The position numbers and the translations under genes are program-made. A stretch of 64,000 nt of DNA, from the NCBI RefSeq assembly GCF_001645105.1, contig NZ_LKEG01000054.1:31328-95327 (forward strand). Direction: 5' to 3'. This DNA comes from Pseudomonas marginalis (lineage in GTDB: Bacteria; Pseudomonadota; Gammaproteobacteria; Pseudomonadales; Pseudomonadaceae). The notes beneath the pieces are model-generated. The model saw only the letters and a program-made list of their open reading frames with translations. It searched no databases and had not been told where the DNA came from. Below, in pieces: positions 54,592-63,728 of the stretch; position 1 is the first letter of the stretch, and the number at the start of each line of letters is the position of its first letter.

Positions 54592-55572
54592 TCAGCCGCG
54601 CTCGGAGGGTACCGACGACAACTCGAATGGGCTGCTGCTGCGTCGCTGGTTGCGGTCTTCGCGAGGGGTGGCGCCGAAGAAGTTGCGGTAGGCGCTGGAG
54701 AAGTGCGGGCCCGAAGAGAAACCGCACGACAGGCCGATCTGGATGATCGACTTGCTGGTTTGCATGAGCATCTGGCGCGCTTTGTTCAGGCGCAATTCTA
54801 GGTAGTACTGGCTGGGGACACGGTTGAGGTACTGCTTGAAGATGCGCTCGAGTTGTCGTCGCGACACGCACACGTGCTGGGCGATTTCGTCGGTGGTCAG
54901 CGGCTCCTCGATATTCGCTTCCATCAGCAACACCGCCTGGGTCAGCTTCGGATGGCTGGAGCCCAAGCGGTTTTGCAGAGGGATACGCTGGCGCTCGCCG
55001 CCTTCGCGGATGCGCTCCACCACCAACTCTTCGGACACCGCACCGGCCAATTCGGCGCCGTGGTCACGGGCGAGTACCGCCAACAGCAGGTCGAGTACCG
55101 ACATGCCACCGCAGGCGGTCAGGCGGTCGCGGTCCCAGTCGAACAGATGGCTGGTGGCGATGACCTTGGGGAAGCGTTCGGCGAAATCGTCCTGCCAGCG
55201 CCAGTGCACGGCGGCGCGGTAGCCATCGAGCAAACCGAGCTGGGCCAGCGGGTAGACACCGGCTGACAGGCCGCCGATCACGCACCCGGCGCGCACCAGT
55301 TGCTTGAGCGCAGTGCTCAGTTGTGACGCGATCACGGTCGGCGGTTCGTCCGCCAGCAGGAACAGTTTCTGGAAGCCCTCAAGCTTGCCGGCCCACGGCA
55401 CGCCCGGCAGTTGCCAGTCGCCTTCGGCGGGCGGTTCGGCCTGCAGGAACGAGAGTTCATACACCACATCCGGATGCACCCGCTGAGCAACGCGCAAGGC
55501 CTCCTCAGCCAGCGCAAGCGTCAGTGCTTTTGTGCTGGGCCAAATCAGGAAACCAATTTTGTGGGCGGTCAT
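54592..55572 (-). CDS. argR: Arginine-responsive AraC-family regulator ArgR
   Basis: This 326-residue regulator has an N-terminal DJ-1/PfpI-like domain (about 5-190; MTAHKIGFLIWPSTKALTLA) and a C-terminal AraC double HTH (about 215-310; IAQHVCVSRRQLERIFKQYL, IIQIGLSCGFSSGPHFSSAY). In Pseudomonas ArgR activates aru and aot genes and represses biosynthesis. It is the last gene of the aot cluster. Its stop codon directly abuts, with no gap, the stop of the converging giant LRR gene. Confidence 0.94.
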   Translation of the reverse strand: MTAHKIGFLIWPSTKALTLALAEEALRVAQRVHPDVVYELSFLQAEPPAEGDWQLPGVPWAGKLEGFQKLFLLADEPPTVIASQLSTALKQLVRAGCVIGGLSAGVYPLAQLGLLDGYRAAVHWRWQDDFAERFPKVIATSHLFDWDRDRLTACGGMSVLDLLLAVLARDHGAELAGAVSEELVVERIREGGERQRIPLQNRLGSSHPKLTQAVLLMEANIEEPLTTDEIAQHVCVSRRQLERIFKQYLNRVPSQYYLELRLNKARQMLMQTSKSIIQIGLSCGFSSGPHFSSAYRNFFGATPREDRNQRRSSSPFELSSVPSERG

Positions 55573-55662
55573 GGAGTGCTATCCGAAGCCTGTAACAGTA
55601 ATGAAGACAAGGGCCAATGCTAGCCCGTAAACCAACACAAATCTCAAAAACAATGAAGATCA

Positions 55663-55692
55663 ATGTGGGAGGGGGCTTGCCCCCTCCCACAC
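55663..55692. repeat. Single REP palindrome between aotP and argR
   Basis: TGTGGGAGGGGGC-TT-GCCCCCTCCCACA is a perfect 13-14 bp palindrome within the aot-argR transcript. Confidence 0.85.
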
Positions 55693-55715
55693 AGAGCCAA
55701 CCCCACAAGCAGGAA

Positions 55716-56480
55716 TTATTTCAAGCTGCCGGACAGGAACTGCTGCAACCGCTCGGACTGCGGGTTCACCAGTACTTCACGCGGGTTGCCACGCTCTTCG
55801 ACGATGCCTTTGTGCAAAAACACCAACTGGTTCGACACTTCACGGGCAAAGCCCATTTCGTGGGTCACCACCACCATGGTGCGGCCTTCCTGGGCCAGGT
55901 CCTGCATCACCTTGAGCACTTCGCCGACCAGCTCCGGGTCGAGGGCCGAGGTGGGTTCGTCGAACAGCATCACCTCCGGTTCCATTGCCAGGGCACGGGC
56001 GATCGCCACGCGCTGCTGCTCGCCGCCGGACATGTGGCCGGGGAACGCATCCTTACGATGGCCCACGCCGACTTTGGCCAGGTAGTGCTCGGCCTTTTCA
56101 CGGGCGTCTTTCTTCGACATGCCCAGCACGTGCACCGGTGCTTCCATCACGTTTTCAAGCGCGGTCATGTGCGACCACAGGTTGAAATGCTGGAACACCA
56201 TGGACAGGCGCGAACGCATGCGCTGCAGTTGCTTGGGGTCGGCGGCCTTCATGGCGCCGTCCTTGTTGGCCACCAGTTTCAGCTCTTCATTGTTGAGCAG
56301 GATCTTGCCGGCGTGGGGTTGCTCCAGCAGGTTGATGCAGCGCAAAAAGGTACTTTTGCCCGAACCACTGGAACCGATGATGCTGATCACATCACCGGCT
56401 GCGGCGGCCAGGGACACACCTTTGAGCACTTCATGACTGCCATAGCGTTTATGCAGGTCTTGGACTTCAAGTTTGTACAT
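55716..56480 (-). CDS. aotP: Arginine/ornithine ABC transporter ATPase AotP
   Basis: This 254-residue ATPase energises uptake of arginine and ornithine. Walker A GSSGSGKST, Q-loop VFQHFNLWSH, signature MSGGEQQRVAIARAL, Walker B VMLFDEPTSALD and the H-loop VVTHEMGFA are all intact. Start 56480 (MYKLEVQDLHKRYG) is the family start; a GTG 5 codons upstream is less likely. Confidence 0.95.
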   Translation of the reverse strand: MYKLEVQDLHKRYGSHEVLKGVSLAAAAGDVISIIGSSGSGKSTFLRCINLLEQPHAGKILLNNEELKLVANKDGAMKAADPKQLQRMRSRLSMVFQHFNLWSHMTALENVMEAPVHVLGMSKKDAREKAEHYLAKVGVGHRKDAFPGHMSGGEQQRVAIARALAMEPEVMLFDEPTSALDPELVGEVLKVMQDLAQEGRTMVVVTHEMGFAREVSNQLVFLHKGIVEERGNPREVLVNPQSERLQQFLSGSLK

Positions 56481-56507
56481 GCGGTCGGTTCTCACAAAAA
56501 CAGGTGG

Positions 56508-57620
56508 TCAGTCGTTGAGCAAGCGCCCGTGACGCAGCGCTTCGCGCCCCGCCACCTTGGCCAGCCAGAAACCCGCTTGGGCATAACGTAGCCGTTCAAC
56601 GGCAAACAACACCCCCGAGGTGCCCGCGCAAATCGTGCTGACGCGGTCTTCCAGGGGGTCAATCACTTCAAAAATCGGCTCGCCTTTTTCGACCACATCA
56701 CCGGCTTTACGCAGGTAACTGATCACCCCGGCGTGGGGCGCGAACAGCAGTTCGGTGCCTTCAAACGGCAGGCCTTCACAGGGCTCGAACTGCGGCGCGG
56801 GCCACTCCCCCTTGATCAAGCCCTGCTCGGCGAGGAACGCGAGAATGCCTTCGGCGTGGAATATCGCTTCATCGCGTCCGGTGTCGGCTTGGCCGCCCAG
56901 TTCCAGCGTCGTCGCCAGACAGGCCAGCGGGATCTGCGCCTCAGGGAACGCCTGGGATAAACGCAGCCATGGCAGCGAACAGGCCTCATCGAACGAACTG
57001 CCGCCGGAGTCTTCCGCCAACAGGCCGACTCTCACATTCAAGTGCGCCGACAGCGAGCGCCACTGCGGCCAGTGCTGCGGCAGCGCATACATGTGCAGCG
57101 CGGCTTCGGCGTCGCAATGCAGGTCGAGCACCACATCGGCGGTGCAAGCGTGGCGGAGGAGGATGCGCTGCATGCCCTGCAACTGGCTGCTCGGCTCTGG
57201 CAATGCGCTGAGCACATCGTTCATGGCTTGGCGGATCATGCGCACATTGGCGTGGGGATCATCGCCCAACTTGCCCTTGAGCAGCTCAGTGACCGGCTCG
57301 CTCAACTCAACAAAATCGCGGTTGAAGTTCTTGCCGCTGCCCACTTCGAAACGGCCCTGGTGGCTGCCTTGCAGCAACTGGCCCAGGCCCATCGGATTGG
57401 CCACCGGCACCAGCTCGATCACGCCGTTGAGGGCGCCTCGCTGTTCCAGTTCGGTGAGGCGCTTTTTCAGCTCCCAGGCGGCGCGCATGCCGGGCAATTC
57501 ATCGGCGTGCAAGCTGGCCTGGATATAAGCCTTGCGCTCGCCCTTGCCGAAACGGAACACGCTCAGCTGGCGCTCGCAGCCCAGGTGGCCCCAGGGCAAC
57601 AGGTGATCGATACGTTCCAT
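56508..57620 (-). CDS. aotO: AotO, succinylglutamate desuccinylase/aspartoacylase-family protein
   Basis: This 370-residue cytoplasmic protein lies inside the arginine transporter operon. It has the M14-like zinc motifs QASLHADELPGMRAAWEL (H and E) and VVLDLHCDAEAAL (second His), so it is probably a zinc carboxypeptidase-like deacylase. P. aeruginosa AotO occupies the same place and is not needed for transport. The substrate is unknown. It is 1 bp from aotM and 27 bp from aotP. Confidence 0.85.
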   Translation of the reverse strand: MERIDHLLPWGHLGCERQLSVFRFGKGERKAYIQASLHADELPGMRAAWELKKRLTELEQRGALNGVIELVPVANPMGLGQLLQGSHQGRFEVGSGKNFNRDFVELSEPVTELLKGKLGDDPHANVRMIRQAMNDVLSALPEPSSQLQGMQRILLRHACTADVVLDLHCDAEAALHMYALPQHWPQWRSLSAHLNVRVGLLAEDSGGSSFDEACSLPWLRLSQAFPEAQIPLACLATTLELGGQADTGRDEAIFHAEGILAFLAEQGLIKGEWPAPQFEPCEGLPFEGTELLFAPHAGVISYLRKAGDVVEKGEPIFEVIDPLEDRVSTICAGTSGVLFAVERLRYAQAGFWLAKVAGREALRHGRLLND

Positions 57621-57621
57621 A

Positions 57622-58320
57622 TCAGTGCTTCCGTGGAGCCAGGTAGCTCAGCCAGCGGCGCTCGGCCAACTTGAACAGGCGCACCAGGATGAAGGTCAGG
57701 CACAGGTAGAACACACCGGCGGTGATATAGGCTTCGAACGGCAGGTAAAACTGCGCGTTCACCGTGCGTGCGGCACCGGTGATGTCGATCAGGGTGACGA
57801 TGGACGCCAGGCTGGTGGTCTGCAGCATCATGATCACTTCGTTGCTGTACTGCGGCAGCGCACGGCGCAGGGCCGACGGCAGCAGGATGCGGCGGTACAG
57901 CTTGTAGCGCGACATGCCCATGGCCTTGGCCGCTTCAATCTCGCCGTTCGGCGTGGCCTTGAGGCTGCCGGCGATGATCTCGGCAGTGTAGGCGCTGGTG
58001 TTGATCGCAAAGGCCAGGCACGCGCAGAAGGTCGCGCTGGACAGCAGCGGCCACAGGACGCTTTCGCGCACCGCTTCGAATTGGGCCAGGCCGTAGTAGA
58101 TCAAAAACAGCTGTACCAGCATCGGCGTGCCGCGAATCACATAGGTGTAGAGCCAGGCCGCACCGTTGACGATCGGCTGCTTGGACACGCGCATCAAACC
58201 CAGGGGCAAGGCGGCGAGCAGGCCGAAGAACAGCGAGATGGCGAGCAGTTTCAGGGTGGTCAGCAGGCCGCCAAGGTACAGCGGCATGGCCTCCCAGATG
58301 ACGTTGTAGTCGAAGATCAT
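57622..58320 (-). CDS. aotM: Arginine/ornithine ABC transporter permease AotM
   Basis: This 232-residue inner-membrane permease has five predicted helices and the EAA-loop EIEAAKAMGMSRYKLYRRILLP (about residues 128-149), which contacts AotP. Its start overlaps aotQ by 4 bp. Confidence 0.94.
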   Translation of the reverse strand: MIFDYNVIWEAMPLYLGGLLTTLKLLAISLFFGLLAALPLGLMRVSKQPIVNGAAWLYTYVIRGTPMLVQLFLIYYGLAQFEAVRESVLWPLLSSATFCACLAFAINTSAYTAEIIAGSLKATPNGEIEAAKAMGMSRYKLYRRILLPSALRRALPQYSNEVIMMLQTTSLASIVTLIDITGAARTVNAQFYLPFEAYITAGVFYLCLTFILVRLFKLAERRWLSYLAPRKH

Positions 58321-59006
58321 AGATCAGCCGCCCTTACGCCTACCGAGTAGCGCTTCTCAAGAGAACGCAGGGCCAACAACGACACGCTGGTGATCACCAG
58401 GTACATCGCCGCCACTGCGAGGAAGAAGGTAAAAGGCTCGCGGGTGGCATCTGCCGCCTGCTTGGCCTTGAACATCATGTCTTGCAGGCCCACCACCGAA
58501 ATCAGCGCAGTAGCCTTGGTGAGGACCAGCCAGTTGTTGGTAAACCCAGGGATCGCCAGCCGGATCATCTGCGGCACCATCACCCGGAAAAACACCTGGA
58601 AACTGCTCATGCCATACGCAAGGCCGGCTTCGGCCTGGCCCTTGGGAATGGCCATGAAGGCGCCGCGGAAGGTTTCCGACAGGTAGGCGCCGAAGATGAA
58701 ACCCAGGGTGCCGATACCGGCGGCCAAGGGGTTCAAGTCGATATAGTCGTCGTAGCCGAGCATCGGCGCGACGCGGTTGAGCAGGTCCTGACCGCCGTAG
58801 AAAATCAGCAGGATCAGCACCAGGTCCGGAATCCCGCGGATCACCGTGGAGTACAAGTCACCCAGCCAGGCCAACCAGCGCACCGGCGACAGGCGTAACG
58901 CGACCCCGATCAGACCCAGAACAATGGCCAAGGCCATGGACGACAAGGCGAGCTGAAGCGTCAACCATGCGCCATCGAGGATGACGGCCCCGTAGCCTTT
59001 CAACAT
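58317..59006 (-). CDS. aotQ: Arginine/ornithine ABC transporter permease AotQ
   Basis: This 229-residue permease is the partner of AotM, with five helices and the EAA-type loop QAEAGLAYGMSSFQVFFRVM. It follows aotJ after a 91-bp gap that contains a strong hairpin. Confidence 0.94.
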   Translation of the reverse strand: MLKGYGAVILDGAWLTLQLALSSMALAIVLGLIGVALRLSPVRWLAWLGDLYSTVIRGIPDLVLILLIFYGGQDLLNRVAPMLGYDDYIDLNPLAAGIGTLGFIFGAYLSETFRGAFMAIPKGQAEAGLAYGMSSFQVFFRVMVPQMIRLAIPGFTNNWLVLTKATALISVVGLQDMMFKAKQAADATREPFTFFLAVAAMYLVITSVSLLALRSLEKRYSVGVRAADL

Positions 59007-59032
59007 GATTCAGGTCCTCGAAAAGGGGGATG

Positions 59033-59077
59033 AAAAAATGGCGCAAACCGCAGGAATTCTGTTGCTTGCGCCATTTT
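59033..59077 (-). terminator. Hairpin between aotJ and aotQ, partial terminator
   Basis: Minus strand AAAATGGCGCAA pairs exactly with TTGCGCCATTTT (12 bp, 19-nt loop), followed by more Ts. It likely makes the binding-protein message more abundant than the permease message, a common pattern in ABC operons. Confidence 0.7.
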
Positions 59078-59097
59078 GGACAGACCGTTGCGACGAT

Positions 59098-59883
59098 TTA
59101 CTTAGGGTCAGCGCCGTAAATATCGAAGTCGAAGTACTTGTCCTGGATTTTCTTGTACTCACCATTGGCACGGATCGCGGCAATGGCTGCGTTGATGCGG
59201 TCCAGGTTTTCCTTGTCGCCTTTGCGTACAGCGATGCCGATGCCGTCGCCGAAGTACTTGGGGTCGGTGAACTGTGGGCCCACGAACGCGTAACCTTTAC
59301 CGGCTGGGGTTTTCAGGAAGCCGTCTTGCAGCAGGGTAGCGTCAGCCACGGTGCCGTCGAGGCGACCGGCTTCCACGTCCAGGTAGATTTCGTTCTGCGA
59401 GCTGTAAGGCACAACCGTGGCGCCTTTAGGGGCCAGGACTTCCTTGGCGAAACGATCGTGGATCGAACCGCGTTGCACGCCGATTTTCTTACCTTTCAAT
59501 TCATCCAGGCTGTCGCTGACGGTGGTGCCTTCCTTCATCACCAGTTGCGCCGGGCTCAGGTAATAGCGGTTGGTGAAGTCCACGGACTTCTTACGGTCTT
59601 CGGTGATGGACATGGACGACAGGATCGCGTCGATCTTGCGCACTTTGAGCGCCGGGATCAGGCCGTCGAACTCTTGTTCGACCCACGTGCACTTCACGTC
59701 CATCTGCTTGCACAGGGCGTTGCCGATGTCGTAGTCAAAACCGACGATGCTGCCATCGGGCGCTTTGGAAGCAAACGGAGGGTAAGCCGCTTCGATACCT
59801 ATTTTCAGAGGCTTACCTTCAGCGAAAGCCTGCATGGACAGCACGGACAGCGCCAGGGCGCCCAACAGCACGAGTTTCTTCAT
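59098..59883 (-). CDS. aotJ: Arginine/ornithine periplasmic binding protein AotJ
   Basis: This 261-residue periplasmic solute-binding protein begins MKKLVLLGALALSVLSMQAFA (signal peptide, cleavage after AFA) and continues with the amino-acid-binding fold (IGIEAAYPPFASKAPDGSIVGF, DAILSSMSITEDRKKSVDFT). Start 59883 has GGAG nearby; 81 upstream residues of the open frame are promoter sequence. First gene of aotJQMOP-argR. Confidence 0.96.
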   Translation of the reverse strand: MKKLVLLGALALSVLSMQAFAEGKPLKIGIEAAYPPFASKAPDGSIVGFDYDIGNALCKQMDVKCTWVEQEFDGLIPALKVRKIDAILSSMSITEDRKKSVDFTNRYYLSPAQLVMKEGTTVSDSLDELKGKKIGVQRGSIHDRFAKEVLAPKGATVVPYSSQNEIYLDVEAGRLDGTVADATLLQDGFLKTPAGKGYAFVGPQFTDPKYFGDGIGIAVRKGDKENLDRINAAIAAIRANGEYKKIQDKYFDFDIYGADPK

Positions 59884-60361
59884 CTTGGGACTCCATCGGT
59901 ATAGGGCAAAACAGCAGTATGAGCCATGGCCCACGATGCGACGTAAGGGAAACCGAATTGCGCTGCTGCGTCCTACACCAGTTACACACCGGAGACGACG
60001 AGCGAGTGATCGGCATTCTAACGACAGGCCGGAAGCCGATATTTCCTCAATGCGACAACAATTTACAGAAGCACCGAGAAAGCGGCTCCAACTCATTGAC
60101 AGCCTCTGGATTTTATGCAGAGACAAAAGACATTAAACCTGTAGACGCTGCAAATTGCGGGCCTATTATTCGCAAACCCTTCTAGCACGGCAAGTGTGGC
60201 GTTTAATCTTATTTGTGGGGGTGTCTGGAACGCGGTTTTTTGGGGCATGGGCGTAGCGCATTGCCTCATGTTCGGGCGGCAGGTTACACATTTGCGTTCG
60301 ACGGTAACATTCAGAAACCTCCTACGAGAAAAACCGATATTTATTTGACTGGCGCAGATCC
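59884..60361. other. aotJ upstream region
   Basis: No gene is supported in about 480 bp. The left part carries the aotJ leader, and one strong ArgR half-site is seen at 60042-60057. A weaker TGTCGT copy is at 60021-60026. The promoter hexamers could not be placed. Confidence 0.5.
60042..60057 (-). promoter_or_regulatory. ArgR half-site upstream of aotJ
   Basis: Minus strand TGTCGC-N8-AA, identical in pattern to the two sites before astC, about 160 bp before the aotJ start. Confidence 0.55.
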
Positions 60362-60454
60362 CATGTGGGAGGGGCTTGCCCCCGATAGCGGTGGACCAGC
60401 GCCAAATATGGCCACTGACACACTGCCATCGGGGGCAAGCCCCCTCCCACATTT
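60362..60454. repeat. REPIN-like repeat 5
   Basis: Full arms CATGTGGGAGGGGCTTGCCC and ATCGGGGGCAAGCCCCCTCC are inverted, between aotJ control region and the acsA terminator. Confidence 0.9.
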
Positions 60455-60480
60455 GATCTCCATTGGTTTCAAGATCCCAC

Positions 60481-60517
60481 AAAAAAGCCCCACCCGACTC
60501 ACGCCGGATGGGGCTTC
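60481..60517 (-). terminator. Terminator of acsA
   Basis: Minus strand AAGCCCCATCCGG...CGGGTGGGGCTTTTTT lies 17 bp after the acsA stop. Confidence 0.85.
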
Positions 60518-60533
60518 GTCCCACTAACCCGCG

Positions 60534-62489
60534 TTACGCGACGTTCATGGTCTTGTGCGTCTCAATCAAATGCGCCACCACGCCCGGATCCGCCAGGGTG
60601 GAGATATCCCCCAACCCGTCATACTCGGCCGTGGCAATCTTGCGCAGAATCCGCCGCATGATTTTCCCCGAGCGCGTCTTCGGCAAGCCCGGCGCCCACT
60701 GGATCACGTCCGGCGAAGCAATCGGCCCGATCTCTTTGCGCACCCAGTTTTTCAACTCCAGGCGCAGCGCTTCGTTCGGCTCTTCGCCATTTTTGAGCGT
60801 GACATACACATAGATGCCCTGCCCTTTGATGTCGTGCGGCACACCGACGACGGCCGCTTCGGCAACTTTCGGGTGCGCAACCATCGCGCTTTCAATCTCG
60901 GCGGTGCCCATGCGGTGGCCGGACACGTTCAACACGTCGTCCACACGCCCGGTGATCCAGTAGTAACCGTCCTCGTCACGCCGCGCACCGTCACCGGTGA
61001 AGTACATGCCACGGAACGTCTTGAAGTAGGTGTCGACGAAGCGGTCATGGTCGCCAAACAGCGTACGCGCCTGGCCTGGCCACGAATCGAGGATCACCAG
61101 GTTACCTTCAGCGGCGCCTTCGATCAGGTTGCCGAGGTTGTCCACCAGCGCCGGCACCACGCCGAAGAACGGGCGTGCCGCCGAACCCGGTTTGAGCGCA
61201 TGCGCGCCCGGCAATGGGCTCATCATGTTGCCGCCGGTTTCGGTCTGCCACCAGGTGTCGACGATCGGGCAACGGGATTGGCCGACGTTCTTGTAGTACC
61301 AGTCCCACGCCTCTGGGTTAATCGGCTCACCCACCGAACCGAGCAAACGCAGGCTGCTGCCATCGGCGCCTTCAACAGCGGCGGTGCCGGAAGCCATCAT
61401 CGCGCGGATCGCGGTCGGGGCGGTGTAGAGGATATTGACCTTGTGCTTGTCGACGATCTTCGCCACCCGCGTGATATCCGGGTAGTTCGGCACGCCTTCG
61501 AACAGCAAGGTGGTCGCGCCATTGGCCAGCGGGCCGTAGACAATATAAGTGTGGCCAGTGACCCAGCCGACGTCGGCGGTGCACCAGTAGATTTCGCCTG
61601 GGCGGTAGTCGAACACACGTTCATGGGTCAGGGCCGCATACAACAGGTAGCCGCCGGTGGTGTGCTGCACGCCCTTGGGCTTGCCGGTGGAGCCAGAGGT
61701 GTAGAGGATGAACAGCGCTTCTTCGGCGCCCATCTCTTTGGGCGCACACACGGTGCCCGCCACTTTCATCAGGTCTTCGTACCAGATGTCGCGATGCTGG
61801 TTCCACTTGATCTGGCCATTGGTGCGCTTGCACACGATGACCTTCTGGATGCTGCTGGTTTCCGGGTTGGTCAGGGCGTCGTCGACGTTGGCCTTCAGTG
61901 GGATTTTCTTACCGGCACGGATGCCTTCGTCTGCAGTGATCACCACCTTCGACTTACAGTCGATGATGCGACCGGCCAAGGCCTCCGGCGAGAAACCGCC
62001 AAACACCACCGAGTGAATCGCACCGATGCGGGTACAGGCCAGCATGGCGACCACGGCTTCGGGGATCATCGGCATATAGATAGTCACCACATCGCCGCGG
62101 TGCACATCCTGGCCACGCAAGGCGTTGGCGAACTTGCAGACTTCTTCATGCAGCTCGCGGTAGGTGATGGTGCGGCTCTCGGCAGGGTCATCGCCCTCCC
62201 AGATGATCGCCGCCTGATCGCCACGCTCGGCGAGGTGACGGTCCAGGCAGTTGTAGGAAACGTTCAAGGTGCCATCGGCAAACCACTTGATGTCGACATG
62301 GTGATCGTCGAAAGAAGTCTGCTTCACCGTGGTGAAAGGCTTGATCCAGTCGAGGCGCTTGGCTTGCTCGCGCCAGAAGCCATCGGGGTTGACCACCGAC
62401 TGCTGGTACATGGCCTTGTAGGTTGCCTCGTCGGTCAGCGTGTTGGCTGCTACTTCGGGGCGAACGGGGTACAGGGAAGCCGCACTCAT
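60534..62489 (-). CDS. acsA: Acetyl-CoA synthetase
   Basis: This 651-residue AMP-forming enzyme activates acetate to acetyl-CoA. The adenylation P-loop LYTSGSTGKPKGVQHTTGG, the core DTWWQTETGG, TGRVDDVLNVSGHR, and the C-terminal catalytic lysine motif PKTRSGKIMRR (site of regulatory acetylation) are present. GAGGT precedes the start. The upstream region holds an inverted repeat. Confidence 0.97.
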   Translation of the reverse strand: MSAASLYPVRPEVAANTLTDEATYKAMYQQSVVNPDGFWREQAKRLDWIKPFTTVKQTSFDDHHVDIKWFADGTLNVSYNCLDRHLAERGDQAAIIWEGDDPAESRTITYRELHEEVCKFANALRGQDVHRGDVVTIYMPMIPEAVVAMLACTRIGAIHSVVFGGFSPEALAGRIIDCKSKVVITADEGIRAGKKIPLKANVDDALTNPETSSIQKVIVCKRTNGQIKWNQHRDIWYEDLMKVAGTVCAPKEMGAEEALFILYTSGSTGKPKGVQHTTGGYLLYAALTHERVFDYRPGEIYWCTADVGWVTGHTYIVYGPLANGATTLLFEGVPNYPDITRVAKIVDKHKVNILYTAPTAIRAMMASGTAAVEGADGSSLRLLGSVGEPINPEAWDWYYKNVGQSRCPIVDTWWQTETGGNMMSPLPGAHALKPGSAARPFFGVVPALVDNLGNLIEGAAEGNLVILDSWPGQARTLFGDHDRFVDTYFKTFRGMYFTGDGARRDEDGYYWITGRVDDVLNVSGHRMGTAEIESAMVAHPKVAEAAVVGVPHDIKGQGIYVYVTLKNGEEPNEALRLELKNWVRKEIGPIASPDVIQWAPGLPKTRSGKIMRRILRKIATAEYDGLGDISTLADPGVVAHLIETHKTMNVA

Positions 62490-62886
62490 CTTTCTTACCT
62501 CGGTGACATAGTTGTTGTTGTATGGCCCTGTTGTAGCCGGGGCTGGCCTATAGAACCATTCGACGATGGTAGTAACAAGCCCCTACAAATTGCCCTGATA
62601 TCCCCTCCTGCACCTCTAGCCCGCGGGCCGTGGCGCTTTGCGGTTTTGTGAAAAAAGCTTTACCACAGGATTGTTACAAAAACCGCCAATAGTGTTTATC
62701 AAAAGCACGGGTATATGAATATAACCCGGGGGCCTAAAATCACTTCCGTCAACACGACACTGTGATTAACAACGCAACAGCCCCCACGAAGGCAACGTTA
62801 ATCCGAACTTCCCAACTCTTAAGTTACACACGTGGCCTCACAAGGGCCCCGTGACCCCTTTCGCCCTGAAGAAGGTAAATAGAGAA
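62490..62886. other. Divergent control region of acsA and the DUF2790 gene
   Basis: No gene is supported. An inverted repeat CGGGTATAT-GA-ATATAACCCG (62708-62728, one bulged base) and AT-rich stretches are visible. The sites may serve either direction. Confidence 0.45.
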
Positions 62887-63156
62887 ATGAAAGCTTTAGT
62901 AGTTATGGCCCTCAGCAGCCTGTGCGCCACCGCCGCCCTGGCCGACGAAGCCCCGACTGACGTAACTGGCCGCAACACCCCGGTCGTTGAGGACTACACT
63001 TACAGCACCCATCTGGACGTAGCAAAAGTACTGTCCATGAGCAACATTCCGGAAGTGTGCGAAGTTGTACCGGTAAAGATGGAATACGAAGACTCACAAG
63101 GTCAGCGTCATATTCTTAATTACCATGTGATGGGCAATGGTTGCTCTAACGGGTAA
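62887..63156 (+). CDS. DUF2790-family periplasmic protein
   Basis: This 89-residue protein starts at ATG 62887 with MKALVVMALSSLCATAALA, a signal peptide cleaved near residue 19. The mature part TYSTHLDVAKVLSMSNIP, CEVVPVKMEYEDSQG and LNYHVMGNGCSNG has the pattern of the Pseudomonas-restricted DUF2790 proteins, with two cysteines that could form a disulphide. Several paralogues usually occur per genome. Function unknown. Confidence 0.85.
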   Translation: MKALVVMALSSLCATAALADEAPTDVTGRNTPVVEDYTYSTHLDVAKVLSMSNIPEVCEVVPVKMEYEDSQGQRHILNYHVMGNGCSNG

Positions 63157-63463
63157 TAACTTGGTTATTTAGATTCAACTCGGATCTTGGTCGCCGCAAG
63201 AAATCGATCTTGCGGCCAAGAACCGACCCGAAGCACGACACCGCCCAAATGTGGGAGCGGGCCCCCGATAGCAATAGCCGCCACACCCCCCCTATAAAGC
63301 CTGACTCACCACTCCTCTCCCCGCCCTACAAAAAACATCCCGCCGCCCGTCAAAAAAATCCAACCGCAGCAAAGCCTTATAAACCCGCACTCTGGCCGAA
63401 AAACACGCCATTCGGGCCCGCCTCCGTGACTATCCGCCTCAACACAAACCGGTTTTTTTCCCC
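63157..63463. other. Intergenic stretch before nrdB
   Basis: No gene is supported. A long hairpin CTTGG...CCGCAAGA/TCTTGCGG CCAAG (63186-63220) may end the DUF2790 transcript, although no T-run follows. Confidence 0.4.
63247..63276. repeat. Degenerate REP fragment
   Basis: AAATGTGGGAGCGGGCCCCCGATAGC is a shortened REP arm that has lost the CTTG centre. Confidence 0.6.
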
Positions 63464-63728
63464 TACAATGCGCGGGTAAATCGGGCCTGCAATATCCCTT
63501 TACACAGGGATGAAGAGCCAGACCTGAGGCCTCCGCTGGAGCAAGCACCTACCGCTCCGCCCCTCAAGCCTCACGCAGAGCACCCGTTACCCTATTGCGT
63601 TTAATGCCTGCGCTAGCTGCTGCAACAAACGATTCCTTAAGATCCACCGCGGCCTTGGGGCCGTGTGAACACCCAACCATCCGGTTTCACACGGGCACCT
63701 TGAGCCCTCACGCAGGAGACGACACGTC
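63464..63728 (+). promoter_or_regulatory. Promoter and structured leader of nrdB
   Basis: A TACAAT -10 (63464-63469) without a good -35 lies 260 bp before nrdB. The leader has ATCCCTTTACACAGGGAT and, nearer the start, CCGTGTGAAC...GTTTCACACGG (63661-63694), which competes with CGGCCTTGGGGCCG just before it. No NrdR pair as clear as that of nrdA was found. Confidence 0.45.

Noticed and set aside
60555..62651. 698-codon plus-strand ORF over acsA
   Set aside because: Antisense shadow of acetyl-CoA synthetase; Arg/His/Val-rich and without recognisable motifs.
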